This document shows positions 34,983 through 47,500 of a stretch of 64,000 bases of DNA, piece after piece. The position numbers and the translations under genes were made by a program. The number at the start of each line of letters is the position of its first letter. Positions within the stretch are counted from its first letter, which is position 1. The notes below the pieces were generated by a model. That model saw nothing but the letters and a program-made list of their open reading frames with translations. It searched no databases and was not told where the DNA came from. The stretch comes from Branchiostoma floridae (lineage: Eukaryota; Chordata; Leptocardii; Amphioxiformes; Branchiostomatidae). The DNA lies in NCBI RefSeq assembly GCF_000003815.2, contig NC_049984.1:9802878-9866877 (forward strand). The letters run 5' to 3'.

Positions 34983-37020
34983 TAGAAAAGTTCCTTTGTC
35001 TGGTTTGATCAGAGCCAGGTATACAAATTAGTAGTTTATCAAAGATTATCAAATTGTTAGCTTCGTACTTTTTTTTAATTTGTACGTAAATGCATTTGAC
35101 CTGTTCTTTTTGTCAGTATATATATATTTTGTTTTAAAAATGGGATATATCTTGTGGTATGCAGTGTCCGGAAAACAACGTCGTTTGGGTTGTCTCCCGA
35201 GGATTGCGTCCCAGATTTCGGACATTGTGTGTAACAGTAGAACACAATAGGGCTACGGAACTGCTAAACTGTAATGATATATCTCATTTTCAAAACAGAT
35301 ATGTATTCAATTTGATTCCTTCTAAAGGGATATATTATTACATTTCTTATTATTCTTACTCTATTTCTTATAATTCTTATTCTTATTCAAAAGCGAAGTA
35401 TCATTTTGAAATAGCTTGGATATTTCAATCGGCTAGAGCGTTCAAGTTGATATACGTGTGCATGTTCTCTCTCATCTCTGCACAGGTCGGGCAAGAGAGA
35501 TACACACGGGCAAGACCGACTCCTCCCGCCGCAACGGACGTCGCTGATGGCTTGCGCTGGAAGACGAGCTGTATCACTGTGGGGAAGGACGCCCGTATGC
35601 AAATTGCAACAACGGGACCAAGGCTGGGAGCCATGCAAAATCCGGAACAACGTCGCCCTAAGGAGCAAGGCCATGAGAGGAAAATGCCAGACCGGAGCAG
35701 AGCCGCGTACAGCCAAGATTGCGCTGCTACAACTATAAATACTGACGCCAGTTTATGGACTGATGTACACGTATTGTCTGCATTGCTAGTATTTGACTTT
35801 ACAGACACAAATACGTATTGTCTAGTCTATTATGTGTATCAAAGAATATACAAGTAATGTAATTGACTCAGACGACGACGGTCCAAATCAAACCATGTGT
35901 GGATTTACGAATGGTGGAAATCCCATACAAACGCACGTAAGGTCTCATTGATGAGTTTTTAACTGCATTGGGAGTAATGGCATGCAAAAATACGTGTTTC
36001 ACATGGGCGCGTACAAAATGAACGCACTTGAAAAATGTTTATTCTATCTATTCTTTGTTGCGCTCATTTACGTTTTATCTTGTAAAAAAATTACGACAAC
36101 AGCTAAACATTCAGTCTTATATGACAATTAGAACATGCATGAAGTTAGTACACACCGCAACGGGGACTGCACAACTCAGAACTGTGTGCCTCCGACCCAG
36201 ACCGCAGCTACCGAACATTGCCTGCTAATTTCTTGAAGCAGAAAGAAACTTTCACCAATCTAACGTTAGAGATCAGTTGGGCTGGATAAAAGGAAAATTC
36301 TCATCGCTAAAAAACACCTCCGTGCAGCCGCTTACTTTTTTTGGGCCGTAATTTGGAGTAATACATCAACGGGACCTTACAAATATTATGTATGCAAGCT
36401 GATGTTGCATTTCAGTCCGTCACTTGCAACAAGCTAGATACAACGCAATGGTTGCTGTATGTACCGGCATGTATTTGTCTATATTGTGCCATGATTATTA
36501 TTCTCAGACGGTTTCCGGTAATTCGTTAAATTTGATAATGTGAACTGCAACAGACCGAGATAAAGTACTAGTAACCAATGTTGTGTGATGTGAGCGGACA
36601 GCTGTGTAACTGTCTGTCAGGTAAGACAGAATATAAAGACGAGAGATTTATTTCTAAGGCAATTCAGGAGAGCAACAGACCGAGTGACATAGCATTATGA
36701 CGTCGCAGTTAGTATACGTTCAAAGTCTCCCGTGCCCAGTGTACGGAAATCCCTATCTCTGTGTCATTTCTTTATCGTTAATTATACGTGGTCGTCTTCA
36801 AATCAGAATCCAAAAGAATTAGTTACATGTCCAAGAATACCATTGTTTATCAGAGGAAGAAAATCGTTGTCAGAAACATCGGTAAACATTTATTTTAATT
36901 CTGAATCATTTACCATATCAAATTCTACTTTGTTGAATTCCAAAACCGAACAAATACAAAAATGAACAGCTATGACTCATATAACATTTTAATCTCATGC
37001 CAAACCACTATCTCACCACA
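34983..37020. other. Intergenic stretch
   Basis: A 232-codon open frame (35159-35857) has a low-complexity Tyr/Ser-rich middle and no family match. A tract after cacag at 35485 is open in more than one frame. I see no supportable gene. Confidence 0.3.
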
Positions 37021-37960
37021 ACACTGACTGACCATCATTGTTGTGCGGCTGTCGTCGCTACTATGGAATGTCTTTCCGACAAGTCCACAAGTCCACAAAG
37101 CTCACAACATTAAACAGCATCGTTAACACATCAAGATCGCATATAAAACCACCATCCCATTGTTGTTGTTTTGTTGTCTTTGTTTAAAACAGACTAATCA
37201 TCTGTTGTGCGGCTGTCGTCCCTACATGTCTTTCCGACAAGTCCGTCACAACAAGTTCACAACGTTCCACAGCATCGTTACCACCATCCCATTGTTGTTG
37301 TTTTGTTGTCCTTGTTTAAAACAGACTAATCATCTGTTGTGCGGCTGTCGTCCCTACATGTCTTTCCGACAAGTCCGTCACAGCAAGTTCATATATTTCA
37401 CAGCATCGTTAACACATCAAAATCGCATATAAAACCACCATCCCATGGCCATTGTTGTTGTTGTTTTGTTGTCTTTGTTTAAAACAGACTAATCATCTGT
37501 TGTGCGGCTGTCGTCCCTACATGTCTTTCCGACAAGTCCGTCACAGCAAGTTCACAACGTTCCACAGCATCGTTACCACCATCCCATTGTTGTTGTTTTG
37601 TTGTCCTTGTTTAAAACAGACTAATCATCTGTTGTGCGGCTGTCGTCCCTACATGTCTTTCCGACAAGTCCGTCACAGCAAGTTCATATATTCCACAGCA
37701 TCGTTAACACATCAAAATCGCATATAAAACCACCATCCCATGGCCATTGTTGTTGTTGTTTTGTTGTCCTTGTTTAATACAGACTAATCATCTGTTGTGC
37801 GGCTGTCGTCCCTACATGTCTTTCCGACAAGTCCGTCACAACAAGTTCACAATATACCACAGCACCGTTAACACATCAAAATCGCATAATAAACAACCAT
37901 CTCATTGTTGTTGTTTTGTTGTCCTTGTTACAAACAAACCGTGAAACTGTGGTGCCTATA
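37021..37960. repeat. Satellite with alternating 132/163-bp units (295-bp higher-order repeat)
   Basis: The word agactaatcatctgttgtgc starts at 37191, 37323, 37486, 37618 and 37781, giving spacings 132, 163, 132, 163. Units include gttgttgttttgttgtc, gcggctgtcgtccctacatg and tctttccgacaagtccgtca. The ends (37021-37150 and 37880-37960) hold decayed units. Long open frames through it are a by-product of repetition. Confidence 0.85.
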
Positions 37961-38084
37961 TCTTCCGACAAGCCCGCAACAACAAGCTCAAAACATAACC
38001 ACAGCTTCCCCAAGATGCCTCAATCCCAGCAGGCCCACACAAAACATGACGACACATTTCCCAACATGCCTCACACAACATGGC

Positions 38085-38200
38085 ACCAACTTTCCCGGCA
38101 TGCCTCACTCCCAGCATGCCTCACTCCCAGCATGCCTCACTCCCTTGACATCATCCAACATGGCGGCGCCCTATAATACAACATGGCGGCGCCCTACTCC
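38085..38200. repeat. Short tandem duplications upstream of GGCX
   Basis: cagcatgcctcactcc occurs three times, and caacatggcggcgcccta twice, 25 bases apart. The ATGGCGGC word resembles the GGCX start and YY1-type sites (AAnATGGCGGC), so this could be part of a promoter region. Confidence 0.5.
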
Positions 38201-38558
38201 GCTAACGAAAACAAAACAGGTTGTGCTATCGCAAACCTGTAACTATCGCAAACCTGTAATTACATTGCCCTCTAGATCTAGCTCTTTTACAATTATTTTT
38301 GCACAAGCTTAAGACTTGGTTTTATTACTTTGACAACAGAGCCTGATCGTGACACCTGTTAACTAGGGTCAGTTGATCATACATCGACAAAAATGTAGCC
38401 ATAAAAAGTATAATTCATTCCATATTTGAATGCTCATTGCTAGTGTAGCCATAAGTAGTTTAAGCCTTGTTGTAAACGGGTGTTGTAAATTCAACGTGCT
38501 TGGAACAAAGCCAAAACTTTGGCGAAGTTTATTTTCACGCACGGCATCCTGGGTAAAA

Positions 38559-41500
38559 ATGGCGGCACCTGACAGAAAGGGAGGTACGTGTCGTTCGGTT
38601 CTGTATTCTGTCGTGTTTTTAGTCTGTATTCGTCCCCTTTTGCATGTTGTCACAAGCACACAGTAGGGTTAACTGTAGAGAACTCGGTACAATGTTCATA
38701 AAAAGATCTACTGCTAAATTCTCTGTTGAATGTTCTGAACAACCAGACATGTTGTAACCATATGTCGCGAACGTCGAACAAGCTAAAAAGGGGAGGGGGG
38801 CAGGAAAGTTACAATCCATTGTCTTTATCCCGTTGTAACGTTATACAACAGGATGATATTATGGCTCTGATGACGTACGTTATAACGTCTCCCTGCCTCC
38901 TATATCTCCATATAATCTAGTTAACCATACCTTTTATCACCAGTTTAGTGATGAAATACCTCATGTTTGATAATGTGGACATAATGTCAAAGGTCAGACC
39001 ATGAATGTTGAAGGCTCCTTCATTTTATAAACAGACTTAGATAAGGGGATCTGACACAAAGTTGACAGGCTTTTGGAGTCTGAAATGCTAGTTTCTGCAT
39101 TTTGTAAGGCAAATGTTTGGGATTGATTTTATTTGACGGGTGTTGCTTACAGACTTGAAACACAATCTGAACAAAAAACTGTAATAGTGGGGTTCAAGCA
39201 CCACGAACCGCTGTCACCATGCCAAACGTCTGTCAGGCTTTTGGCCAAATTGGTTGGGTGCTTGGTTTGGGGAGCTTGGCTGCCTGGATCCGTCACAATA
39301 GGCCCAGGGTTCGAATCTCGTGAGTTAGCATGGAGTAAAAACTGTTCTACTCGCCTCTTAGTGTGTTTCAAAACAATCATAATGTAGCCTGACTAAAATG
39401 GTGCTCCTTGCGGCGCTGCAGCCTAAAACATTAACCCCAGCCAATGAGAGATTGTGTAAACACAATCTGTCTATATCATAATAGTGCATTGAAAATATTC
39501 ATTATGATTACGTAACAAGATCAACAAGTAGTTTTGACAGATGTTACTTAATTTTGTCAGTGCGGCACAGGAAAAAAGGCCCCCCTCTAGATGGAAGCGG
39601 GGACGCCCTGCCGCCACGCCAGGAAGCCGTTACCAAGGAAACCAGGTTCAGGAGGTTGTTTGGCTTTGACCTTGAAGAGCTGCAGTCATGGTCAGGGTTT
39701 GTCCAGCTGCTCAATCGGCCAGCGGACCCAGCAAATCTGGGGGTACTCCGTTTTCTCTTTGGTAAGATATCACCTAGTATGCTAAGACCTCTGGAGGTAA
39801 ACAATATTCAAATAAGATTCAATCTCCACAACTTACAGTATACAAAATGGGGATTTACTTCTGGACGTTGTCTAGTGATGCTGAAGAAGAGTGATGCTGA
39901 AGAAGAGTGATGGATGTCACTCGAAACGTCCGGAAGTAAATTAATCTACGTTTTGTATCCAGTTGTAGAGATTGTATTGTATTTGGATATATCATTCATA
40001 TGACCTAATACTGAAAACTGTAAATCTGTCATTGCCGGGAAAATTAGTTTTTACAAAAATATTTAGAAAAATATTATTTTAATCCTTTGGTTATGTTAGA
40101 GCAATGACGTGTCATTCATTTCGAAGGAGACAAATATATCGTAATCGCTGAGATAAAACCAAAGAAGCAACCCTCCCTTAACCATTTAATCTAATGTTAA
40201 CTTTATATTTATTAATGGCTACCTTGTCCACCCAACAAGGGACTAGGTAGATATGTACAATGTACATTTACATGGCATTCATAAATACATGTTTCTCCAT
40301 TCCGTTGCGCAGGGTTTCTGATGGTGCTGGACATCATGCAGGAACGGGGGATGTCCCACTTGGACATGCGGTTTGGGAACCCAGACATATGCCACTTCCC
40401 TCTCTTCAACTTCCTGCAGCCACCCTTCATAGACTGGCTCTACATAGTCTATCTGGTCATGTTGATAGGTACTCAAGTTATTTCCTTCAAGTGTTTGATA
40501 AAGTAGAGTTAACACATGTATTAGGGATGTATATATACAAAAGAACATACATGTACAGTAGGTGATCCAGGCAGTAGTGTATGAGTTTTTCTGTATCATA
40601 GTTTGGTAATTAAAATTATCTCCATTTGAGTAGAAGATATCATGCTGAAGTTTTATTTCTGTTTGTGCAAGAGGTATCTCACTGGAGTTTTGTTTCTACA
40701 GGTGCAACAGGTATCATGCTGGGGTTTTGTTTCCGCCTGAGCTGCCTTTGTTTTCTGGGGCCGTATTGGTTCATCTTCTTCTTGGACAAGACAGCATGGA
40801 ACAACCACTCCTACTTATATGGACTCACTTCATTCCTCCTGATGTTGTCAGATGCAAACAGATACTGGTGAATAAATGAGGACTTTTGACCTTTTTCTTA
40901 ATAGCCTGTTATACCAAATTGCTAAATTTTTTTTCTAGGAAAGTTATATAACAGTCACATTAAAGACAAGTTTATAGAAGTACTCTGTCCCAGAATTTTT
41001 GTGGAGAACTTCCTACAAAAGTAAGTCTGAAATTGATTCAGATCATTTATCTCTTGATAGAGGGGTCTTGGGGATGCCATTTTGTAATCTACAGTTCACC
41101 ATCATTTATTCTTTTTCAGGTCTGTTGATGGTTTGTTGAATAAAAAGCTGCGGAATTCTCACGTGCCTCTTTGGAACTACACTCTACTACGCTTCCAGGT
41201 ACCTGTCATTTTGGCTATGTAAAAACTTCTTATGATGGAAGTTAAAGTTTTACTTCAGGGATGATTTTACTGCTGCAAAAGATTGTACATAGTATGCACT
41301 AGAAGTCATGTTGATGTCAACATTTACAGCAAATGGAGGTGCCAATTACATGATTTTGATACCCATGATTGTGTGGTTGGTACAATTCTTCATTGTTGAT
41401 TATAAATTCCTTCGCTTTTCACTTTTTGTCTAGATTTTCACTGTTTATTTCCTTGCTGGATTGAAGAAGCTGGATGCAGACTGGGTGACAGGACACTCCA

Positions 41501-44500
41501 TGACCCACATCTCCAAACACTGGGTCTTCTCACCATTCACGTCAGTCCCTGTTACATTATCCACATTATACTGATGTATCCCAGTGCTCAAAATACCTTC
41601 TTGCACATTTGCAAAGGCAACCACATTTTAAACCCTGGTAGCGCCGTGTGCAACCTGAACTTTTGCAGCTGGAACATTGCTTTTCCCCACCTACGTGCAG
41701 AAGCATTGGTATTTATTTCTTAAAAAGTTTAAACATAACTAGAAAGGCCGACATTTGCTTAAGAGCAAATACAGCATATTTCAGCCATACCCCTTCCCAC
41801 GCAACATTGGACTGTTCCAAATCACCCCTGCGCAAAAATGGAACATCCTCTTAACAGTACATTATCCCCCAAAGTGGACTGGTATTGTGAATTGACTCCA
41901 GGTAAAAACAGAGCTTGCTTCTATTTTTCAGAAAATGACAATAATCACACCTTCCATTCAGAAAATTTTCATCATGACTGAAAATTGTTGAATGACTTCA
42001 TGTAATGTCATTAACAATTTTCAGTACGATAACTAGGTGTAAGTTTAAAAAAGTATAAGCTCCTTGTGATGTGGGTACAGTTATTATTGCAAGGAACTTT
42101 TTTTATTCAAGTAGGGCATACGATTTAATAATTATCAAGCAGGTGCAGGTACTGTAGGAGCGTTTGTTTTCTTCAAGCTGTAAAACTGTTAAACTGTTTT
42201 ACTTTGTATGCAATCAACCATCGAGCCTATTCTTATTTTAGTTTAACAACTTCCTGCCAGACCCGGAAGATACGATTGAACCTTGTTCGAGGATTTATTT
42301 TCGTCTGTCTGGTCAGTCTGTTCATACCCTGGCGCTGAGAGTGTTTTATTGGGCTGAAACTCTGGCAGTTTAAAGTTACTAACAATTTAAATGTTCAAAG
42401 TTTATGCCAAACAACAACAGCACTAGGAAATGTGGCCACTATAGACAGGTGGTCACTATAGAGAAAATGCTGATCTATTGACTAGGAGCCATACGTTACA
42501 CATGATTTCAGTACACTGATCATTAATCATATAAACATTGCACAGGTAAGCCAATTGTTTAGATGTACAATTAAGTTCAAATAATTCTGAAGAGAAATAT
42601 TGATGAGAAAATAATCATTCTCGCCACTGTCTAACTTATAATTACGTATCAAAACTAAACGCAGATTTTCTAACTAACGCACCTTTCGCCGAATTCATCA
42701 TAGGACCGCCGGCTATCAATCAAACACGGCTGTTGATTAGACTTAGAGTTTCAAACAGTCATGTGCTGTGTGCCAGTTGACAGCGAACTTCATGCTACGT
42801 GATGTTTTACATTGCTTGGACCTTCTTTCTTACAGCGGTGCTTCTACAAAATATTTAGACTGTAACACTGAGTTTTATAGAATAGAATTTGACGCAGAAC
42901 AGCGTTTTTTGCTGGGTATTTTTTTTTAAACATGTCCGTGGGAATATCAGCGAGGCGGCGACGTAGGGATATCAGACCGTCAACAAAAGTCGCACGGCGG
43001 CTAACGGCGCAGCGAAGATACTAGCGCTATAAATAAGCGCTTCAACTAAGGATGGCAACCCGTACAATATTTTTGTATACTGTTGAGCTAAGTAAAGTTT
43101 GTTGTTTATGAGGTTTTAGTTGTCTTTGAAGCTTTGACCCGAAATATTTTAAAGTCAAACTGCTGAAGAGAAATAAGTGACTGCTACGATTATCGTAGAT
43201 ATGGCCCTAAAAAAACTGATAAAAGAAGCCTTCTCAATAGCCTAAAATGCAAGAGCTTCCGGGGGGGCTTCGCCCACCTGGGTCCCCCCCACAGTGGCCC
43301 TGCCCCTGGACCCCGCCAGGGACATTCGGCGGCCCCCGGACCCCTCTCCGACGCTTTGAAAAAATCCTGGCGAGAAGTCTGTACGGCCTGAGTCTTCAAG
43401 TTAACGTATTGTGTGGTCCCGCTTATGAATATTAATTAGCCTTCGCTTTCCTCTTCGCTGATTGGCTGAACCATTAATTGAATTAACTCTTCCTGCCGGC
43501 TAGACGCAGGTGCAGATGTCGGCTCTGTGGGGTGAACGTCCGAAAGGTCACGGCATGGAGAACGAAAGAAAACCAATTTCCCCTAAAAAAAAGTGCTGTA
43601 ATTAAGCCTTTTACAGTACTTTATGCCAAAAATTTTACTTGGATCATTTTACCAACTATATTATGCCTATCTATACCAAATGTTACTCATACCAGGGTAC
43701 AGGGGTGCAAAATATACCGTTATAAGACCGTCAACAACAGTCGCACGGAGCTAACAGCGCAGCGAAAATACCATCGCTAGCGTTTCAACTTCGGATAACA
43801 AGTTATAAGTACTGTTGAACTCAGTAACGTTAAAGTTTGTTTTTAGTTGCCTTTGACGGTTTGACCTGAAACAGTGTTACGCTAAACTCCTGAAGAGAAG
43901 TTAAGTGACTGCTGCGATTATCATAGATATGCCCCTAAGAACTGATACAATATAAAGCCTTCTGAATAGTCTAAAATGCGAGAGCCTTAGGCGGGCTTTG
44001 CTCCCCCTGGCGGGAACACTGCTATATACGGGATCATGAGGCCCCGCTTATGAATATTAATTAGCCTTTGGCCTCCTCTTCGCTGATTGGCTAGGTCTTT
44101 GATTCAATTAACTCTCCGGCTGACGCGCACAGGTGTGGCTCTGTGCGGGGTCACGGAAGGTCACGTCAGGAGGCCAAAAGAAAACAAATTTCCCCTCAGA
44201 AAAGTGCCAAAATTAATCATTTTAAAGTTGTTTATGTCAAAAATTTTACTTGAATCTTGTTACCAAGTATCTAATGCCTATCTATACCAAATTTCAGGTC
44301 ATTTAATTGTAATACCAGGGTACAGGAGCCAAAAGTGTCCTTTTTTGGTCAAAAATTGGCCAAAAATCGCAAAAATAAGCATTTTGTTGCACTGTACACC
44401 AAAAGTGTTATTGAATTTATATGAAGGGATTATCAAGGCACATCTGTGTCAAATTTCAGCTCATTCGGTTGCAATACCAAGGTACAGGAGCCAAAAGTGT

Positions 44501-47500
44501 CCTTTTTTGGTCAAAAAGTGGTCAAAAAATCGCAAAAATAAGCATTTTGTTGTACTGTACACCAAAAGTGTTATTGAATTTATATGGGGGCATTATCAAG
44601 GCACATCTCTGTCAAATTTCAGCTCATTTGGTTGTAATACCAGGGTACAGGGGCCAAAAGTGTCCTTTTTTGGTCAAAAATTGGTCAAAAAATCGCAAAA
44701 ATAAGCATTTTGTTGTACTGTACACCAAAACTGATATTGAATCTATATGGGGGACTTATCAAGGCACATCTGTGCCAAATTTCAGCTCATTCGGTTATAA
44801 TACCAGGGTACAGGGGGCCCAAATATACAGTTTTGGTCTTAAGATGACCAAAAAACCTTAATAAAATCATTTAAGAGACAGATATGAAAAAAATGAAAAA
44901 AATGCCCGAGGGTATTGGCCCACTCTACCCTTGTGCCAAATTTCAAGTCATTCGGTTGAGGAACAACGGAGATACCGTGTTCTGAAGATTTGACAGGAGA
45001 AAGAAAGAAACATTACGAATACAATATATTTCACCATACCTATGGTATGGCTGAAATATAAGTAGTAACTATGTAACTAAAAGAAAAGATAGTGGATATG
45101 TAGCTGATTTGAAGAAGTAATAACGTGGAAGTGGGCAACCCGAAATGGTGATGGTGCATTACCTGACTTTTGACTCAGGCTCAGGTCATCTGGCAAACCT
45201 GGTAGAAAAAAAAAAGGATTTTGAGCACTGTTTAAAGGCTTACAACTTGTTTTCATGCCATTTTTAGTTCAAATGATTGAGATTTATTTCAGATATAGAG
45301 TCCATTCCAAGACACCATGCGGATGTTTGTTGCCATTGTTTAGAATTGATTTTAAAGTTTTGTAATTATATGTCTAGGACATTTGATACTTCAGAAATAT
45401 TCTTAACACTGTTTCAACTTTATAAATATTTCCCTGGTCCTGTAAAACTTTGGAAATATTCATGGTGTGGAATTGGATACTTCTAATAGTTTCTAAATAA
45501 TGATAACAGCATTCTACCATTATTTACCATTTTCTACCATTTTTTGTAAATGGTTCGGTGGGCTGGGAAGATAGCAATTCACACATCCTTGCAAAGTATG
45601 GTTGGGTGCCATGCAACAATGGCCCACCACAAAGGATCCACCAGTACCCAGCAGTGAAATCTAAAAATATACAGATGCAACAATAGGGCTTACTTTTATG
45701 AGGGCAATAAACTAATTTTACCATTTGGCCAGGTTTACCATTTTTTGTAAATATTTGTAAATGTGAAATAATCACAGAGAGGTTTCACAATTATTATAAA
45801 TAAAGATATTTTTGTACAGTTACTTTCAAAATGTTTCTAAAATATTCAAAGAAATTCAAATGAATGAGTATTTTCTTAGTCAATTTTTTGAAAATAATTT
45901 AATTATTGTGGCTCAGATATTCTTTTATTCAAAATAATTCAGACTAATTATAAATATTGCCTAAAAACCCTCATGGTGTCTTGGAATGGACTCTACATGT
46001 ACATAAATTTCAAATCTCATGTATATTTTTGTATGTTCCGAAGATGGTCTTTCCATGCCCCCCAAAAATTAAAGCACAAAGCAGTAATTATATATTTGTA
46101 TGTCTGAATGTAGGATGTTTTTCTCTGAGGAGTTTGTGAGCGATTGGATAGTTCACATGGGAGGACTGATCATCGACTTGTCCATGGGGTATCTCCTGTT
46201 CTTTGACGTCACCAGACCAATAGCCTTCTTCTTTGGGGGATCCTTCCATGCCATGAACTCACAGCTCTTCCACATAGGTCAGTTCACTTGCATGCCTGGT
46301 ATTCAATAATATTTTTAAAATAATATTTTTTTTACTAGAACATTTGCCGTACTCGTAGTATTGTTGGAGCTGTACACCTAAATGTTATTCTGCTTTGTAC
46401 AAGAGTGTGTGGCATTGAATGGTTGAGTGGCTAGGGCTAGCTCACTCCGTCCAGGTGTAAAATGGCCACATGTACATGACTTCAGTTCAGGGGGTTCAAT
46501 ACTACTAATCACATCCCCTCAAGTTGACCTTAGATTATGAGTAAGTAGAGATGTTTCACTCACTCACTATCAGTTTATCGTCAGTTAATCCCATCTTGCA
46601 AGTATTAGACTTGCATGTGCTTGTGCTTACATGATGATCACATTAGGTGCCTTTATCCTTCTTTTCAGAGTTCAGGTTTGTTAAAGAGGTTCATCAGTCA
46701 CGTCTGAATACGGTGACTACAATATTTTTCCAACAGTGACAGTTTTTTAAAGGCATAGATATATACCTTGAAATTTGAGGGGGGAGGGACAGAAGATCCA
46801 CAAAAGTCTTGACCTAGTCTTGCACTCTCGTGAGACTAGGTCACTCCGTGAACAAGATGATAGCCATTGAACAGAGTACAGTTGAAGTTTGTATACCAGG
46901 AGTTGTGATTAACCAGAGGTACTTGTGCCCTATCCCCAGGTATGTTCTCCTACACCATGTTGGCCACCCTGCCCTTGTTCTCGTCCCAGGACTGGCCTAA
47001 GAGACTGGTGCACAAGTGTCCTGACAGGATGAAGGTCATCCTGCCACTGGACACACCGGCGCAGGACAGCAGGAGGTGTCTGTACACTAGGGATAAAGAG
47101 GTGAAATTCACTTGATAAGTTGCATTGTATGGTCAGGTGATTGCATGATCTCTTTTATCAAACCAGAAGGCAGCCTTTCATAAGTTTTCACAAAATTAAC
47201 TCTAAGTTGTAACTTCTCTTTGTCAAGCATACATAATATATATATAATATATATTATATATATATATATATATAGTGGGTCTTGTCACTGACAAAATGTT
47301 GTTCATCTTATAAAATTAATTAAAGTAAATCATTCAATAGTTTCTGTGTATGTTTAATACGGGTTTGGTGATAGTGAAGAAATTAATAAGATTTAATAGT
47401 CTGGACACAAAACCAAAAGGATGAGATTTCCATCATTAGATAATTATGTTTAACTATTTTTCAGTGTCACTGACGAAAGATAGTTTATACTATCTGAAAC

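Noticed and set aside
35159-35857. A 232-codon open frame
   Set aside because: Low-complexity Tyr/Ser middle, no splice-consistent structure, no family resemblance, and the last third is also open in a second frame; probably chance.
37160-37727. Repeated ~90-codon frames rich in Cys and Leu (LLFCC...)
   Set aside because: These are translations of the 132/163-bp satellite, not a gene family.
37021-37960. CRISPR-like alternation of repeats and spacers
   Set aside because: Units are long and the intervening sequences are themselves repeated; the genome is eukaryotic. It is a satellite.
39304-39330. A functional tRNA gene
   Set aside because: Only a B-box-like word is good; the acceptor and anticodon stems do not pair convincingly, so a SINE is more likely.
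44087-44861. Overlapping frames of 205 and 146 codons
   Set aside because: They follow the 162-bp tandem units, whose length is a multiple of three, so openness is propagated by repetition.
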